The position numbers were made by a program, and so were the translations under genes. From Agrococcus sp. KRD186 (GTDB taxonomy: Bacteria; Actinomycetota; Actinomycetes; Actinomycetales; Microbacteriaceae), in the NCBI RefSeq assembly GCF_017168255.1, contig NZ_JABFAP010000001.1, positions 2,907,900 to 2,971,899 on the forward strand: a DNA stretch of 64,000 nt. The letters are read 5' to 3'. Below are positions 12,689 to 24,028 of the stretch, piece after piece. Numbering within the stretch: position 1 is the stretch's first letter; every line of letters starts with the position of its first letter. The notes beneath the pieces were generated by a model. The model was given only the letters and a program-made list of their open reading frames with translations. It was not told the DNA's origin and ran no database searches.

Positions 12689-13630
12689 TCAGCCGATGGG
12701 TGTGATGCGGATGCGCGCAGCCAGCCGCTCGGCGTCGACGATCGAGCCCGCCTGCGGGGCGAGCACGGCCGCTCCCGACCACGCGGTGGCCCTGGCGAGC
12801 TGCTCCTCGAGCGTCGCACCCTCGGCGATGGCCAGCGCGAGCGCGGCGACGGCGGCGTCGCCCGCACCGGTCGGATTGCCGTCGAGCACGTGGTCGAGCT
12901 GCGCGTGCCAGGCGCGGCCGTCCGGCAGCACCGCGAGCATGCCCTCGACGTCGAGCGAGGCGAAGACCGCACCGGTGCCGTTGGCCGCCAGCCGGCGTGC
13001 GGCGTCGAGCGGGTCGGTGCCGCCCATGGCGTCGAAGAGCTCGTGCCGGTTGGGCTTGACCGCGGTGGCGCCCGCGGCCATCGCCTGCCGCAGTTGCTCG
13101 CCGCCGACGTCGATGATGACCGGCTTGCCGGCGGCGATGGCGGCCTCGACGACGCTGGCGCAGAAGCTGCCGGGGGTCTGGGGCGGCAGCGATCCGGAGG
13201 AGACGACGACGCGGGCGGCGGGCGCCTCCGCACGCACGATCTGCAGCAGTCGGTCCCAGTCGCCGGCGCTGATCGCCTCGCCGCGCTCGTTGAGGTTGGT
13301 CGTGCCCGCCGGCGTCACGATCGCGGTGGTGCGGCGCGTGGGGGAGTCGACCTCGACGAGGCGGTGCGCGATGCCGGAGCGGTCGAGGTCGTGCACGAAC
13401 AGCACGCGCACCGGGCCGCCGATCGGTGCGATCACGATCGTCGGCTCGTCGTGCTGGTGCAGCACACGAGCGACGTTCACGCCCTTGCCGCCCGCGCACG
13501 CGAGACCGGTCTCGACGCGGTGGCTCGTGCCGATCCGCAGCTCGTCCATCGTGTACGTGATGTCGATCGCGGGATTCGTCGTCACGCAGAGGATCGGTGC
13601 GGACGTCGAGGCGACGCTGGCTGCCTGCAT
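12689..13630 (-). CDS. PfkB-family sugar kinase, 1-phosphofructokinase-like
   Basis: A 313-residue ribokinase-fold kinase of the 1-phosphofructokinase/tagatose-6-phosphate kinase branch: N-terminal VTTNPAIDITYTMDEL, first signature GGKGVNVARVL, VVSSGSLPP, KPNRHEL, and second signature NPTGAGDAAVAAL with catalytic base Asp258. Start ATG 13630 is chosen for its GGAGGGGG RBS; two in-frame ATGs further upstream lack one. No fructose PTS gene is nearby, so substrate (fructose 1-phosphate, tagatose 6-phosphate or another hexose phosphate) is uncertain. It is divergent from the SOS-controlled imuA. Confidence 0.85.
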   Translation of the reverse strand: MQAASVASTSAPILCVTTNPAIDITYTMDELRIGTSHRVETGLACAGGKGVNVARVLHQHDEPTIVIAPIGGPVRVLFVHDLDRSGIAHRLVEVDSPTRRTTAIVTPAGTTNLNERGEAISAGDWDRLLQIVRAEAPAARVVVSSGSLPPQTPGSFCASVVEAAIAAGKPVIIDVGGEQLRQAMAAGATAVKPNRHELFDAMGGTDPLDAARRLAANGTGAVFASLDVEGMLAVLPDGRAWHAQLDHVLDGNPTGAGDAAVAALALAIAEGATLEEQLARATAWSGAAVLAPQAGSIVDAERLAARIRITPIG

Positions 13631-13821
13631 CCTGACCCCCTCCCGCATGCGTGCTCCTGCTCGATCCTCCCGCATCCGCTCATGCCGTGCGAGCCGCGGC
13701 GGCTCGGCTGCGCGCGTCGGGCGCCATCGTTACCGATTCGTGATCGGCGCGGCCGGGTTCGATGCGCGGCAGCACGATGCTGGCGGACGCCTCTCGACAC
13801 GCCGTCGGCGATTGACATCAC

Positions 13822-13837
13822 TCGAACACACGTTCGA
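13822..13837 (+). promoter_or_regulatory. LexA SOS box of imuA
   Basis: TCGAACACACGTTCGA is a perfect match to the actinobacterial LexA box TCGAAC-N4-GTTCGA. It begins 5 nt after a TTGACA -35 (13812-13817) and ends 10 nt before the GTG start, so LexA would cover the promoter spacer. Confidence 0.93.
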
Positions 13838-13847
13838 TCATGAAGTG

Positions 13848-14615
13848 GTGAGCACACGGGTTCCTGCACGACTCGAGCGCCGCGCGGGCGAGGACCGCAC
13901 GGCGACCGTCGAGGCGCTGCGCGCACGTCTGCGCGGCATGCAGCAGGCGGCGCCGCAGCACGCGGTGCCCTCGCTCGACGAGTCGGCACCCGCCGGGCTC
14001 GAGGAGGTCGTGCGCCGGCTGCGCTCCGGCGCCGCCCACAGCATCGAGTCGCGCAGCCTCGCGCTCGTCTGCATGGGCGCCGCCATGCCGGCCGGCGCGT
14101 GGGGCGCGATCGTCGGCATGCCGGATCTCGGCGTCGAGGCCGCCCGCGACCTGGGCGTGCCCATCGAGCGCGTGGCGCTCGTGCCGCATCCGGGCCGCTC
14201 GTGGCTCGATGTGGTCGCGAGCCTGGCCGAGGCGATGCCCGTGGTGCTGGCGGCCTCGCCCGGCAGCGTGAGCCCCACCGATGCAGCCCGGCTCGCAGCG
14301 CGGCTGCGGCAGGCGTCCGCGACGCTGCTCGTGGCCGGCCCCTGGCCGAGCGCGGCCACGGTCGTGCGCAGCGTGCGCGCCGAGTGGCAGGGGCTCGCTG
14401 ACGGCGACGGCAGGCTGGCGGCGGGGGCCATCGTCGTCGAGGCCTCGAGCGGTGGTGCCGCGCAGCTAGCGCGCATCCCGATCGATGGCGTCCGGAGCGA
14501 GCGGATCCCCGATGCTCAGCGCAGGCTCAGCGTAGGCTCAGTGGCAACTGCTGCTGGGGCTCAGGGTTCAGTGAAGAACGGCCATGGCTGGGACGGCGGA
14601 CGTATCGTCGCATGA
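13848..14615 (+). CDS. imuA: ImuA-like mutasome accessory protein
   Basis: A 255-residue protein with a decayed RecA-like core (WGAIVGMPDLGVEAARDLGVP, RVALVPHPGRSWLDVVASL, PVVLAAS); the P-loop lysine is missing, as in mycobacterial ImuA' proteins. In that system ImuA' helps ImuB and DnaE2 perform mutagenic translesion synthesis after damage. Start: GTG 13848 (or 13845) lies just after the SOS box; translation upstream would cross the operator. The usual imuA-imuB-dnaE2 order is kept here, but two surface-protein genes separate imuA from imuB by 2.6 kb. Identification rests on weak motif similarity plus SOS box and neighbours. Confidence 0.78.
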   Translation: MSTRVPARLERRAGEDRTATVEALRARLRGMQQAAPQHAVPSLDESAPAGLEEVVRRLRSGAAHSIESRSLALVCMGAAMPAGAWGAIVGMPDLGVEAARDLGVPIERVALVPHPGRSWLDVVASLAEAMPVVLAASPGSVSPTDAARLAARLRQASATLLVAGPWPSAATVVRSVRAEWQGLADGDGRLAAGAIVVEASSGGAAQLARIPIDGVRSERIPDAQRRLSVGSVATAAGAQGSVKNGHGWDGGRIVA

Positions 14616-14645
14616 ACGCGACTGCGATGACGCGGGAGGTGACGC

Positions 14646-15707
14646 ATGGGCGACGCAAGCCTGTTCGACCGTCACCGTGCCGTGCGCGTGGGGCTCATCT
14701 CCATCGCCGCCTCCCTCGGCGCAATCGCATGCTCGATGCTCATCGGTGGCTCGTCCGCACATGGCGCCGAGGATGAGGGGCTGCTCGGCGGCCTGGTGAA
14801 CCGCACCGTCTCGTCAGTCGTGGAGCCGCTGGCTCCCGTCGTCTCCACGGTGACGGCGCCGCTCGCCCCTGTCGTCTCGACCGTGTCGGAGCCGCTGCGC
14901 ACCACCGTCGGAGCAGTCGTTACCCCGGTCGCACCGGTCGTCGAGGCGATCGCCAGGCCGGTCGAGGCCATCACTGCGCCCGTCTCCCGGGTCGTGGCGC
15001 CGGTCGTCGCCGCGATCGCGCCGGTGACGGATGCCGTTGCCCCCGTCACGGGGGCGCTGGCACCGGTGACCGGGGTGCTGTCGCCGGTGACCGATGCGCT
15101 CTCGCCGGTGACCGGCGTGCTGTCGCCCGTCGTGGCTCCCGTCACGGATGCGCTGTCGCCCGTCGTCGGCGTGCTCGATCCGGTCGTGGATGCGCTCGAC
15201 CCCGTGGTCGACCCGATCTCGCCCGTGATCGACGGGGTCGATCCGGGAACCGAACCGCTGCTGCCAGCACCCGGCGCGATCCTGCCTGGCGACGCACCTC
15301 CGCTCGTCACGACGCCCGAGCCTGCGGCGACGCCCCCGACTCCGACGCCGCATCCGACCCAGCCCGGTGATGATGCCGGGCCGGCGTCGATGAGCCGAGC
15401 CGACGCATCCGCGGCCCCGAGCGCGCCGCAGCGCGCCCTGCAGCTGCCGGCTCCGCCGCCGGGCACCGCCGTGGCGGCGTCGCCGCCCTGGTCGCCCGCT
15501 CCCGAGGAGCGGCGCGCGCCAGCGACGCCTGCGCTGCCCGGCCCCGCACCCGCGGGAGGCAGCGGTGCGCCCGCCGGCGGCACGGCGGCCGAGGCCGACA
15601 CCCATGACCACTCGCTGCCCGAGCCCACGGGCGGCGAGGTGCAGACGGCCGATGACGACCGCCTGCCCGCTTCGACGATCGAGGAGCACGACGCGAGCCC
15701 TGACTGA
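14646..15707 (+). CDS. Secreted Pro/Val-repeat protein of unknown function
   Basis: A 353-residue protein: N-terminal hydrophobic segment (residues about 15-35, GLISIAASLGAIACSMLIGG), then residues 50-205 built of 7-residue units with a P-V core (e.g. ALSPVTGVLSPV, VLDPVVDALDPVVD), then a Pro/Ala-rich disordered tail. No LPXTG motif or C-terminal anchor, so it is either secreted or held by its N-terminal segment; a Cys at about residue 29 (AIACSM) is a poor lipobox. RBS GGGAGG precedes ATG. It sits inside the mutasome cassette with no SOS box of its own. Regular PV heptads suggest a rod-like or amphipathic wall-spanning structure; this is inference. Confidence 0.65.
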   Translation: MGDASLFDRHRAVRVGLISIAASLGAIACSMLIGGSSAHGAEDEGLLGGLVNRTVSSVVEPLAPVVSTVTAPLAPVVSTVSEPLRTTVGAVVTPVAPVVEAIARPVEAITAPVSRVVAPVVAAIAPVTDAVAPVTGALAPVTGVLSPVTDALSPVTGVLSPVVAPVTDALSPVVGVLDPVVDALDPVVDPISPVIDGVDPGTEPLLPAPGAILPGDAPPLVTTPEPAATPPTPTPHPTQPGDDAGPASMSRADASAAPSAPQRALQLPAPPPGTAVAASPPWSPAPEERRAPATPALPGPAPAGGSGAPAGGTAAEADTHDHSLPEPTGGEVQTADDDRLPASTIEEHDASPD

Positions 15708-15771
15708 GTGATCCGCACCGCGCATCGAGCGCGGCATGCAGTCGTCCCGGAGCGGGATGGCAGATCACTCA
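15705..15771 (+). ncRNA. Structured intergenic element, three-way-junction shape
   Basis: Outer arms TGAGTGATC (15705-15713) and GATCACTCA (15763-15771) pair perfectly over 9 bp. Inside are two further perfect hairpins: CCGCGC/GCGCGG (15718-15723 with 15729-15734) and TCCCG/CGGGA (15745-15749 with 15753-15757). The outer stem includes the stop codon of the gene before and ends 3 nt before the GAAAGGG ribosome site of the LPQTG gene. It could be a processing, stability or translation-control element. Confidence 0.5.
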
Positions 15772-15787
15772 TTGAAAGGGAAGAGCG

Positions 15788-17107
15788 ATGAACAAGCTCA
15801 TGAAGCGCGCGCTGTGGACTGCAGCGCTCGCAGGCGGCCTGTGGGCCGCAGGCACTGGCGTGGCCAGTGCGGCAGAGGTTGACGCCACCGTGGATGTCGG
15901 CCTGGGAGACGTGCAGATCGGGGCAGTCGACGCAGTCGTCGACCTGCTCGGCGACGAGCAGGCGACCACGGCGGATGCGGACGCGACCGTCCAGCTGCTC
16001 GGTGACGAGCAGCTGGCGTCGGTCGACGTCGACGCCGTGGTCGATCTGGGCGACGGTCTCCTGACCGACACCGGGGTCGCCGACGGTGCGACCGGCGATG
16101 TGGCCGACGCGGTGGTCGACGCCGATGTGGCAGTCGATCTCGGCGGCGATCTGCTGTCCGAGTCGGGTGACGCGGATGCGACGGAGCCGACCGCGGTGGT
16201 CGATGCGGCGGTCGATGTTGGGCTGCTCGGTGACGAGCAGACGGCGTCGGTCGACGCGGATGTCGTGATCGATCTCACCACCGACAGCGATGGGCCGCTG
16301 CCGGCGCTCGATGGCATCGTCGACGCAGTCGTCGATGTCGACCTGGGCGGCGACGTGCTGGACGGCACGGTCGGCGAGGTGATCGACGGCACGGTCGGCG
16401 AGGTGCTCGATGGGACGATCGGCGAGGTGCTCGATGGGACGGTCGGAGATGTGCTCGACACGACGATCGACACCGTGGTCGACGTCACGGTCGACGTGAT
16501 CGACTCGACGGTCGATGTGTGCCTCGCGGTCAGTCTCAACGGCACGACCGGCGACTGCGCAGCGGCGGAGGTGCCGGGCACGGATGACGGCACCGATGGC
16601 ACCGACGGGACCGACGGGACCGACGGGACCGACGGGACCGACGGGACCGACGGGACCGACGGGACCGACGGGACCGACGGGACCGACGGCACCGACGGGA
16701 CCGACGGCACCGGCGGGACCGCTGGCACGGACGGCACCGACGGCACCGACGGCACCGACGGCACCGACGGCACCGACGGCACCGACGGCACTGACGGCAC
16801 TGACGGGACCGACGGCACCGGCGGGACCGCTGGCACGGACGGCACCGACAGCACCGATGGTACCGATGGGACCGCTGGCACCGACGGTACGGACGGCACC
16901 GACGGCAAGGGCGCTGACGCTGGCGACACCGATGGCACGGCCGTGCCGGACACCAAGCACGATGCACCCGCGGCTGACGCTGCGGCGTCCGGTGGCGCGG
17001 ACACGCTGCCGCAGACGGGCATGGGCATCGCCGACGTGCTGCTGCCTGCGCTGGCGCTGCTGGCGCTGGGAGGGCTGCTGCTGATGCGGCGCCGCGTGCG
17101 CGGCTGA
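15788..17107 (+). CDS. LPQTG-anchored surface protein with 35 DGT repeats
   Basis: A 439-residue sortase substrate. Signal peptide residues 1-28 ([10 protein letters not shown]...GVASA). Residues 30-250 are Asp/Val-rich with three LLGDEQ modules and 7-residue units such as [16 protein letters not shown]. Residues 267-371 are 35 tandem tripeptides, mainly DGT with a few GGT, AGT and DST. LPQTG at 407-411 is followed by a hydrophobic helix and an RRRVRG tail, the standard cell-wall sorting signal. There are two cysteines (about 16 residues apart) before the repeat. RBS GAAAGGGAAGAGCG. No sortase gene lies in the window. Net charge is strongly negative; Asp-rich repeats could bind Ca2+, which is not shown. 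Confidence 0.85.
   Translation: MNKLMKRALWTAALAGGLWAAGTGVASAAEVDATVDVGLGDVQIGAVDAVVDLLGDEQATTADADATVQLLGDEQLASVDVDAVVDLGDGLLTDTGVADGATGDVADAVVDADVAVDLGGDLLSESGDADATEPTAVVDAAVDVGLLGDEQTASVDADVVIDLTTDSDGPLPALDGIVDAVVDVDLGGDVLDGTVGEVIDGTVGEVLDGTIGEVLDGTVGDVLDTTIDTVVDVTVDVIDSTVDVCLAVSLNGTTGDCAAAEVPGTDDGTDGTDGTDGTDGTDGTDGTDGTDGTDGTDGTDGTDGTDGTGGTAGTDGTDGTDGTDGTDGTDGTDGTDGTDGTDGTGGTAGTDGTDSTDGTDGTAGTDGTDGTDGKGADAGDTDGTAVPDTKHDAPAADAAASGGADTLPQTGMGIADVLLPALALLALGGLLLMRRRVRG
16586..16900 (+). repeat. 9-bp tandem repeat array encoding DGT tripeptides
   Basis: 315 bp made of 35 units of 9 bp (GACGGSACC and close variants), in frame with the surface-protein gene. Runs of identical GACGGGACC and of GACGGCACC units are interspersed, consistent with recent unit duplication; copy number is likely to vary between strains. 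Confidence 0.95.
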
Positions 17108-17118
17108 GGCGAGTACGG

Positions 17119-17153
17119 GGAGCGCGGGGCGCGCGAGCCGTGCCCCGCGCTCC
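17119..17153 (+). terminator. Terminator after the LPQTG surface gene
   Basis: Perfect 12-bp stem, arms 17119-17130 and 17142-17153 (GGAGCGCGGGGC / GCCCCGCGCTCC), 11-nt loop, 11 nt past the stop. It would separate the surface genes from the SOS-controlled imuB. Confidence 0.75.
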
Positions 17154-17199
17154 GCCGCGCCGTCCGGCGGGCGCGACACACCGCATCCACTTGCCTTGT

Positions 17200-17215
17200 T
17201 CGAACGTATGTTCGA
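17200..17215 (+). promoter_or_regulatory. LexA SOS box of imuB
   Basis: TCGAACGTATGTTCGA, a perfect TCGAAC-N4-GTTCGA palindrome, overlapping the promoter 11 nt before the imuB start. It is flanked by TTGCCT (17191-17196) as a possible -35, an arrangement very similar to the box at 13822. Confidence 0.93.
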
Positions 17216-17225
17216 TCATGGATGC

Positions 17226-18824
17226 ATGACCGATGCGACGATCGTGAGCGAGGCCGGGGTCGCCGGTGGCGCGCCGCAGTGCGCCCGCGAGAGCCGCGTC
17301 GGCGTGCTGCGCGTACCTGACTGGCCGGTCGTCGTCGCGCGCCAGACAGGCGCCCTGCCGGCGGGCGGCGAGGTCGGTTCGCCGGGCGCGATCGTGCACG
17401 CGCTGCGCATCGCCGCCTGCGATGAGGGCGCGCGGGCCGACGGCGTGCGGGTCGGCATGCGGGTGCGCGACGCGCAGGCCGCATCGCCCATGCTCGCGCT
17501 CGCCCAGGCCGACCCGGTGGGGGAGGCGCTCGCATTCGAGCAGGTCGTGCGCACGGTGCTCACCGTCGTGCCGGCCGCGCAGCCGATCGGCGACGGGGCA
17601 CTGGCGTTCCGGATGCGCGGGGCCAGCAGGTTCTACGGCTCCGAGCCGCGCGCGATCGAGGCGGTGCGCGACGCGCTCGCGCAGCTCGGCCTGGTCGCCG
17701 CGTTCGGTGTCGCCGACGACCGCTTCACCGCCGAGCTGGCTGCCGGCGCCGCTGCGGGTGCCGGCGCGGGCGGTGGCACCGGCGGCGAGATGATCGTGCC
17801 CGGCGGGCGCAGCGCCGAGTTCCTCGCCCCGCTGCCCGTCGGGGTGCTCGGCGACGACGAGCTGCCGAGCATGCTGCACCGCCTCGGCGTGCACACGCTC
17901 GGCGGCTTCGCGCAGCTGCCCGATGCCAGCATCCGCGATCGCTTCGGCGCCGCTGGGGTCATCGCGCTCGCTCGCGCCCGCGGGCTCGACGACCGCCGCA
18001 TCGACGACGCCGGGCTGGGGGAGGAGCGCGCGCTGCGGCTGGTCTTCGAGCCCGGCATCGAGGGGGTGGCTGAGCTGGCGCTCGCCGTGCGCGAGCCGGT
18101 CGAGCGCTTCGTGCGACAGCTGGCCGAGCAGCGGCTGGTGTGCAGCGAGATCCGCATCGTGCTGCGCGGCGAGGAGGGCCGCGTGAGCGAGCGGCTGTGG
18201 CGCCAGCCCGGCTTCCTGCGCGCGGGCGACATCGTCGACCGGATGCGCTGGCAGCTGACCGAGAGTGCGCTCGGCTCGGCGCTCGTCGAGGTGCAGGCGC
18301 TGCCCGAGCGGCTCGATGCCCAGGCCTCCCACATGCCGGGCCTGTGGGGCGGTGGCGGCATCGACGATCGCACGAAGCATGCGCTCGAGCGGCTGCAGAG
18401 CATGCTCGGCCGGGAGGCGGTGCTGACCGCCGCCCCCGGCGGCGGCAGGCTGCTGGCCGAGCGCGGGGTGCTCACCCCCTGGGGCGATGCGGCGCCGATC
18501 CCGTCGGCGGGGCCGTGGCCGGGCGCACTGCCCGCCCCGCGGCCGAGCGTCGTCTTCCGCCCGCCGCTGCCGGTGCTGCTCACCGATGCCGCCGGCCTGA
18601 CGGTCGAGCCCGGCGCGCTCGACGTGCGCGAGGCATCCCCCGCCGTCTTCTCGCCGCCCGCCGCCGCGCGCCGCCGGGTGGTGGCATGGGCGGGGCCGTG
18701 GCCGATTCGCCGCCGCGAGCTCGGCGACACGGTGCACCGCGTGCAGCTGCTCGACGGCGAGGGCGAGGCGTGGGTGCTGCTGCACGCCGACGGCGCCTGG
18801 CTCGCGGAGGGTCGCTATGCGTGA
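17226..18824 (+). CDS. imuB: ImuB, catalytically inactive Y-family polymerase homologue
   Basis: A 532-residue Y-family-like protein that in mycobacteria bridges the beta clamp and DnaE2 in the mutasome. Palm-domain similarity is seen in FEQVVRTVLTVVPAAQPIGDGALAFRMRG and AFGVADDRFTAELAA, and the C-terminal family motif in AWAGPWPIRRREL. Where active Y-family enzymes carry the DxDxF aspartates near the N-terminus, this has VLRVPDWPVVVA, so it should not polymerise. Start ATG 17226 follows the SOS box by 11 nt. dnaE2 follows after a 148-bp gap containing an inverted repeat. Confidence 0.88.
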   Translation: MTDATIVSEAGVAGGAPQCARESRVGVLRVPDWPVVVARQTGALPAGGEVGSPGAIVHALRIAACDEGARADGVRVGMRVRDAQAASPMLALAQADPVGEALAFEQVVRTVLTVVPAAQPIGDGALAFRMRGASRFYGSEPRAIEAVRDALAQLGLVAAFGVADDRFTAELAAGAAAGAGAGGGTGGEMIVPGGRSAEFLAPLPVGVLGDDELPSMLHRLGVHTLGGFAQLPDASIRDRFGAAGVIALARARGLDDRRIDDAGLGEERALRLVFEPGIEGVAELALAVREPVERFVRQLAEQRLVCSEIRIVLRGEEGRVSERLWRQPGFLRAGDIVDRMRWQLTESALGSALVEVQALPERLDAQASHMPGLWGGGGIDDRTKHALERLQSMLGREAVLTAAPGGGRLLAERGVLTPWGDAAPIPSAGPWPGALPAPRPSVVFRPPLPVLLTDAAGLTVEPGALDVREASPAVFSPPAAARRRVVAWAGPWPIRRRELGDTVHRVQLLDGEGEAWVLLHADGAWLAEGRYA

Positions 18825-18846
18825 CGGCCGCCGCGCTCGCTCGTCC

Positions 18847-18910
18847 GTCAGACGGCTCCCTGGTTCCGCAACGCGGTTTCGGCGGGTCTGCGACCAGGCG
18901 TCCGTCTGAC
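18847..18910 (+). repeat. Imperfect inverted repeat between imuB and dnaE2
   Basis: Arms 18847-18864 and 18893-18910 share GTCAGACGG and CCTGGT separated by a 3-nt mismatch; the loop is 28 nt. It lies in the only gap between imuB and dnaE2, with no SOS box present there. It may be a transcript-processing stem or a weak terminator; no protein site is recognised. Confidence 0.5.
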
Positions 18911-18972
18911 CGACAGGCGGCGCGGCACGACGAGCGGGAAGGACTGGACAGGCAAGAGAGGGAGGAGGAGCG

Positions 18973-22365
<3,393 letters not shown>

Positions 22366-22383
22366 CGCGGCTAGGCTTGTCCG

Positions 22384-23172
22384 ATGCGCGCTCCAGGGAC
22401 CCCGACGATCCGGCTGACGATCGCGCGCTCGCCGCACGAGCTCGCGACGCTCGCCGCCGATGCCGTCGTCGAGGCGCTGCCCGGCGATCGCGCGCCCGTG
22501 CTGGGCGTCGCGACCGGCTCGTCGCCCAGCGGCGTCTACGTCGAGCTCGCTCGCCGGCAGGCCGCTGGCGAGATCGACCTGCGCGACGCGAGCGCCTTCG
22601 CGCTCGACGAGTACGTCGGCCTGCCCGACGGCGACCCGCACAGCTATCGCGCCGTGGTCGACGAACAGGTGGTCGTGCCGCTCGGGCTCGACCCGGCCCG
22701 CGTGCACGTGCCGCACGGCTCCGCCGCCGACCTGGCTGCTGAGGCCGCCTCCTACGAGCGGCGCATCAGCGAGGCCGGCGGCGTCGACGTGCAGATATTG
22801 GGCATCGGCCGCAACGGCCACATCGCCTTCAACGAGCCCGGCTCGGCGCTCGACTCCCGCACCCGCGAGGCCGAGCTCGCTCCCGAGACGATCGCCGACA
22901 ATGCGCGCTTCTTCGACAACCCCGACCAGGTGCCGCGCCGCTGCGTCACCCAGGGGGTCGGCACGATCCTCGACGCGCGCCGCATCGTGCTGGTCGCGCA
23001 GGGCGAGGCGAAGGCGGATGCGTTGGCGCACGCGCTCGAGGACGCCGTCTCACCCGCATGGCCCGCGACCGCGCTGCAGCAGCATGCCGATGTCATCGTG
23101 ATCGTGGACGAGGCGGCGGCGAGCAGCCTGACGCCCGAGGCGCGCGCGGCCGCAGGCGTCGGCATCCGCTAG
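22384..23172 (+). CDS. nagB: Glucosamine-6-phosphate deaminase
   Basis: Converts glucosamine 6-phosphate to fructose 6-phosphate and ammonia. 262 residues. Motifs: GVATGSSPSGVYVEL (phosphate loop), FALDEYVGL with the catalytic Asp, and ILGIGRNGHIAFNEPGSAL with the active-site His. TAGGCT (22372-22377) stands 6 nt before ATG, so the transcript is probably leaderless and independent of dnaE2. nagA is 850 bp away on the opposite strand; together they channel N-acetylglucosamine 6-phosphate into glycolysis. Confidence 0.93.
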   Translation: MRAPGTPTIRLTIARSPHELATLAADAVVEALPGDRAPVLGVATGSSPSGVYVELARRQAAGEIDLRDASAFALDEYVGLPDGDPHSYRAVVDEQVVVPLGLDPARVHVPHGSAADLAAEAASYERRISEAGGVDVQILGIGRNGHIAFNEPGSALDSRTREAELAPETIADNARFFDNPDQVPRRCVTQGVGTILDARRIVLVAQGEAKADALAHALEDAVSPAWPATALQQHADVIVIVDEAAASSLTPEARAAAGVGIR

Positions 23173-23244
23173 TCTGCGAGGCTGCGCCCTCGGCGCGGCG
23201 CGGACGGCTCGCGGCCCACCGCAGGATCTCGGATCGGAAGCTCC

Positions 23245-23985
23245 ATGCACTCCCGCACTGTCACCGAGCACTGGCTCCGCCAGGTGCCCGCCGATGCGAT
23301 GCCGAGCGCGAGCGGCGCGCTGCGCGTCGTGGTCGACGACGAGCTGTCCCACGAACGGCGACTGTCGCTGCTCGAGCCCGTCGACGGCGCAGGCGTCGTG
23401 GCGCTGACCTCCGCGGTGGCCGAGGCGCTGGGCCTCGTCGGCGGCGGCGAGGTCGACCGCCCGTCGCTCGAGGCGGCGCTCGCCGACGCGGGGATGCGAC
23501 TGCATGGCGCAGATCATCTCTTCTTCCTCCCGGCCGAGGCGCACGGGCCGCTGCTGCAGGAACCCGTGCCCGCGCACATCCGCCGGCTCACCGAGGCCGA
23601 CGCCGCGGCGTTCGCCGCCTTCGAGGCCGAGGCCAGCGAGGGCGACCTCGACGACGCCTACGTCGAGCTCGACCACTGGCTCGTGTTCGGCGCCTTCGTC
23701 GTCGACGAGCTGGCGTGCGCAGCGAGCATGTACCCGTGGGCGGGCAGCACGCTCGCCGATCTGGGCGTGCTCACGCTGCCGCGCTTTCGTGGCAAGGGGA
23801 TCGCGCGCCAGGTGGTGCGGGCGATGAGCGCGGGTGCGCTGAGCCGCGGCCATGAGCCGCAGTATCGCTGCCAGCTCGACAATCTCGCCTCGGTGGCGCT
23901 CGCGCGGTCGGCCGGCCTCACGCGGCTCGGCAGCTGGGATGTCGTCGCTGAGGAGGATGCCGGGGCGGCTGAGGACGTCGAGTAG
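23245..23985 (+). CDS. GNAT-family N-acetyltransferase (246 aa)
   Basis: The C-terminal half (residues about 110-235) is a GNAT domain: HIRRLTEADAAAFAAFEAEA, then motif A LGVLTLPRFRGKGIARQVVRAM and a conserved CQLDNLASVALARSAGLTRLG. The N-terminal 100 residues have no recognisable domain. GGAAGC serves as RBS before ATG 23245. It lies between nagB and nagA on the nagB strand; a role in amino-sugar turnover would be a guess. Acetyl acceptor unknown. Confidence 0.75.
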   Translation: MHSRTVTEHWLRQVPADAMPSASGALRVVVDDELSHERRLSLLEPVDGAGVVALTSAVAEALGLVGGGEVDRPSLEAALADAGMRLHGADHLFFLPAEAHGPLLQEPVPAHIRRLTEADAAAFAAFEAEASEGDLDDAYVELDHWLVFGAFVVDELACAASMYPWAGSTLADLGVLTLPRFRGKGIARQVVRAMSAGALSRGHEPQYRCQLDNLASVALARSAGLTRLGSWDVVAEEDAGAAEDVE

Positions 23986-23990
23986 CGTCT

Positions 23991-24028
23991 CGGCGCGTCG
24001 GCGCGTCGGCGCGTCAGTGCGTCAGTGC
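23991..24028. repeat. 8-bp tandem repeat at convergent gene ends
   Basis: CGGCGCGT three times (23991-24014) followed by CAGTGCGT and a partial copy. It spans the junction of the acetyltransferase and nagA and includes the nagA stop codon (24022-24024). Confidence 0.7.

Noticed and set aside
12689..13630. Ribokinase or adenosine kinase
   Set aside because: TTNPAIDITY at the N-terminus and NPTGAGD signature point to the 1-phosphofructokinase branch.
16586..16900. CRISPR-like or minisatellite array
   Set aside because: Contiguous in-frame 9-bp units with no spacers; it is a coding repeat.
14600..17200. Mobile element carrying the two surface genes
   Set aside because: No transposase, terminal inverted repeats or target duplications visible; insertion remains only a comparative hypothesis.
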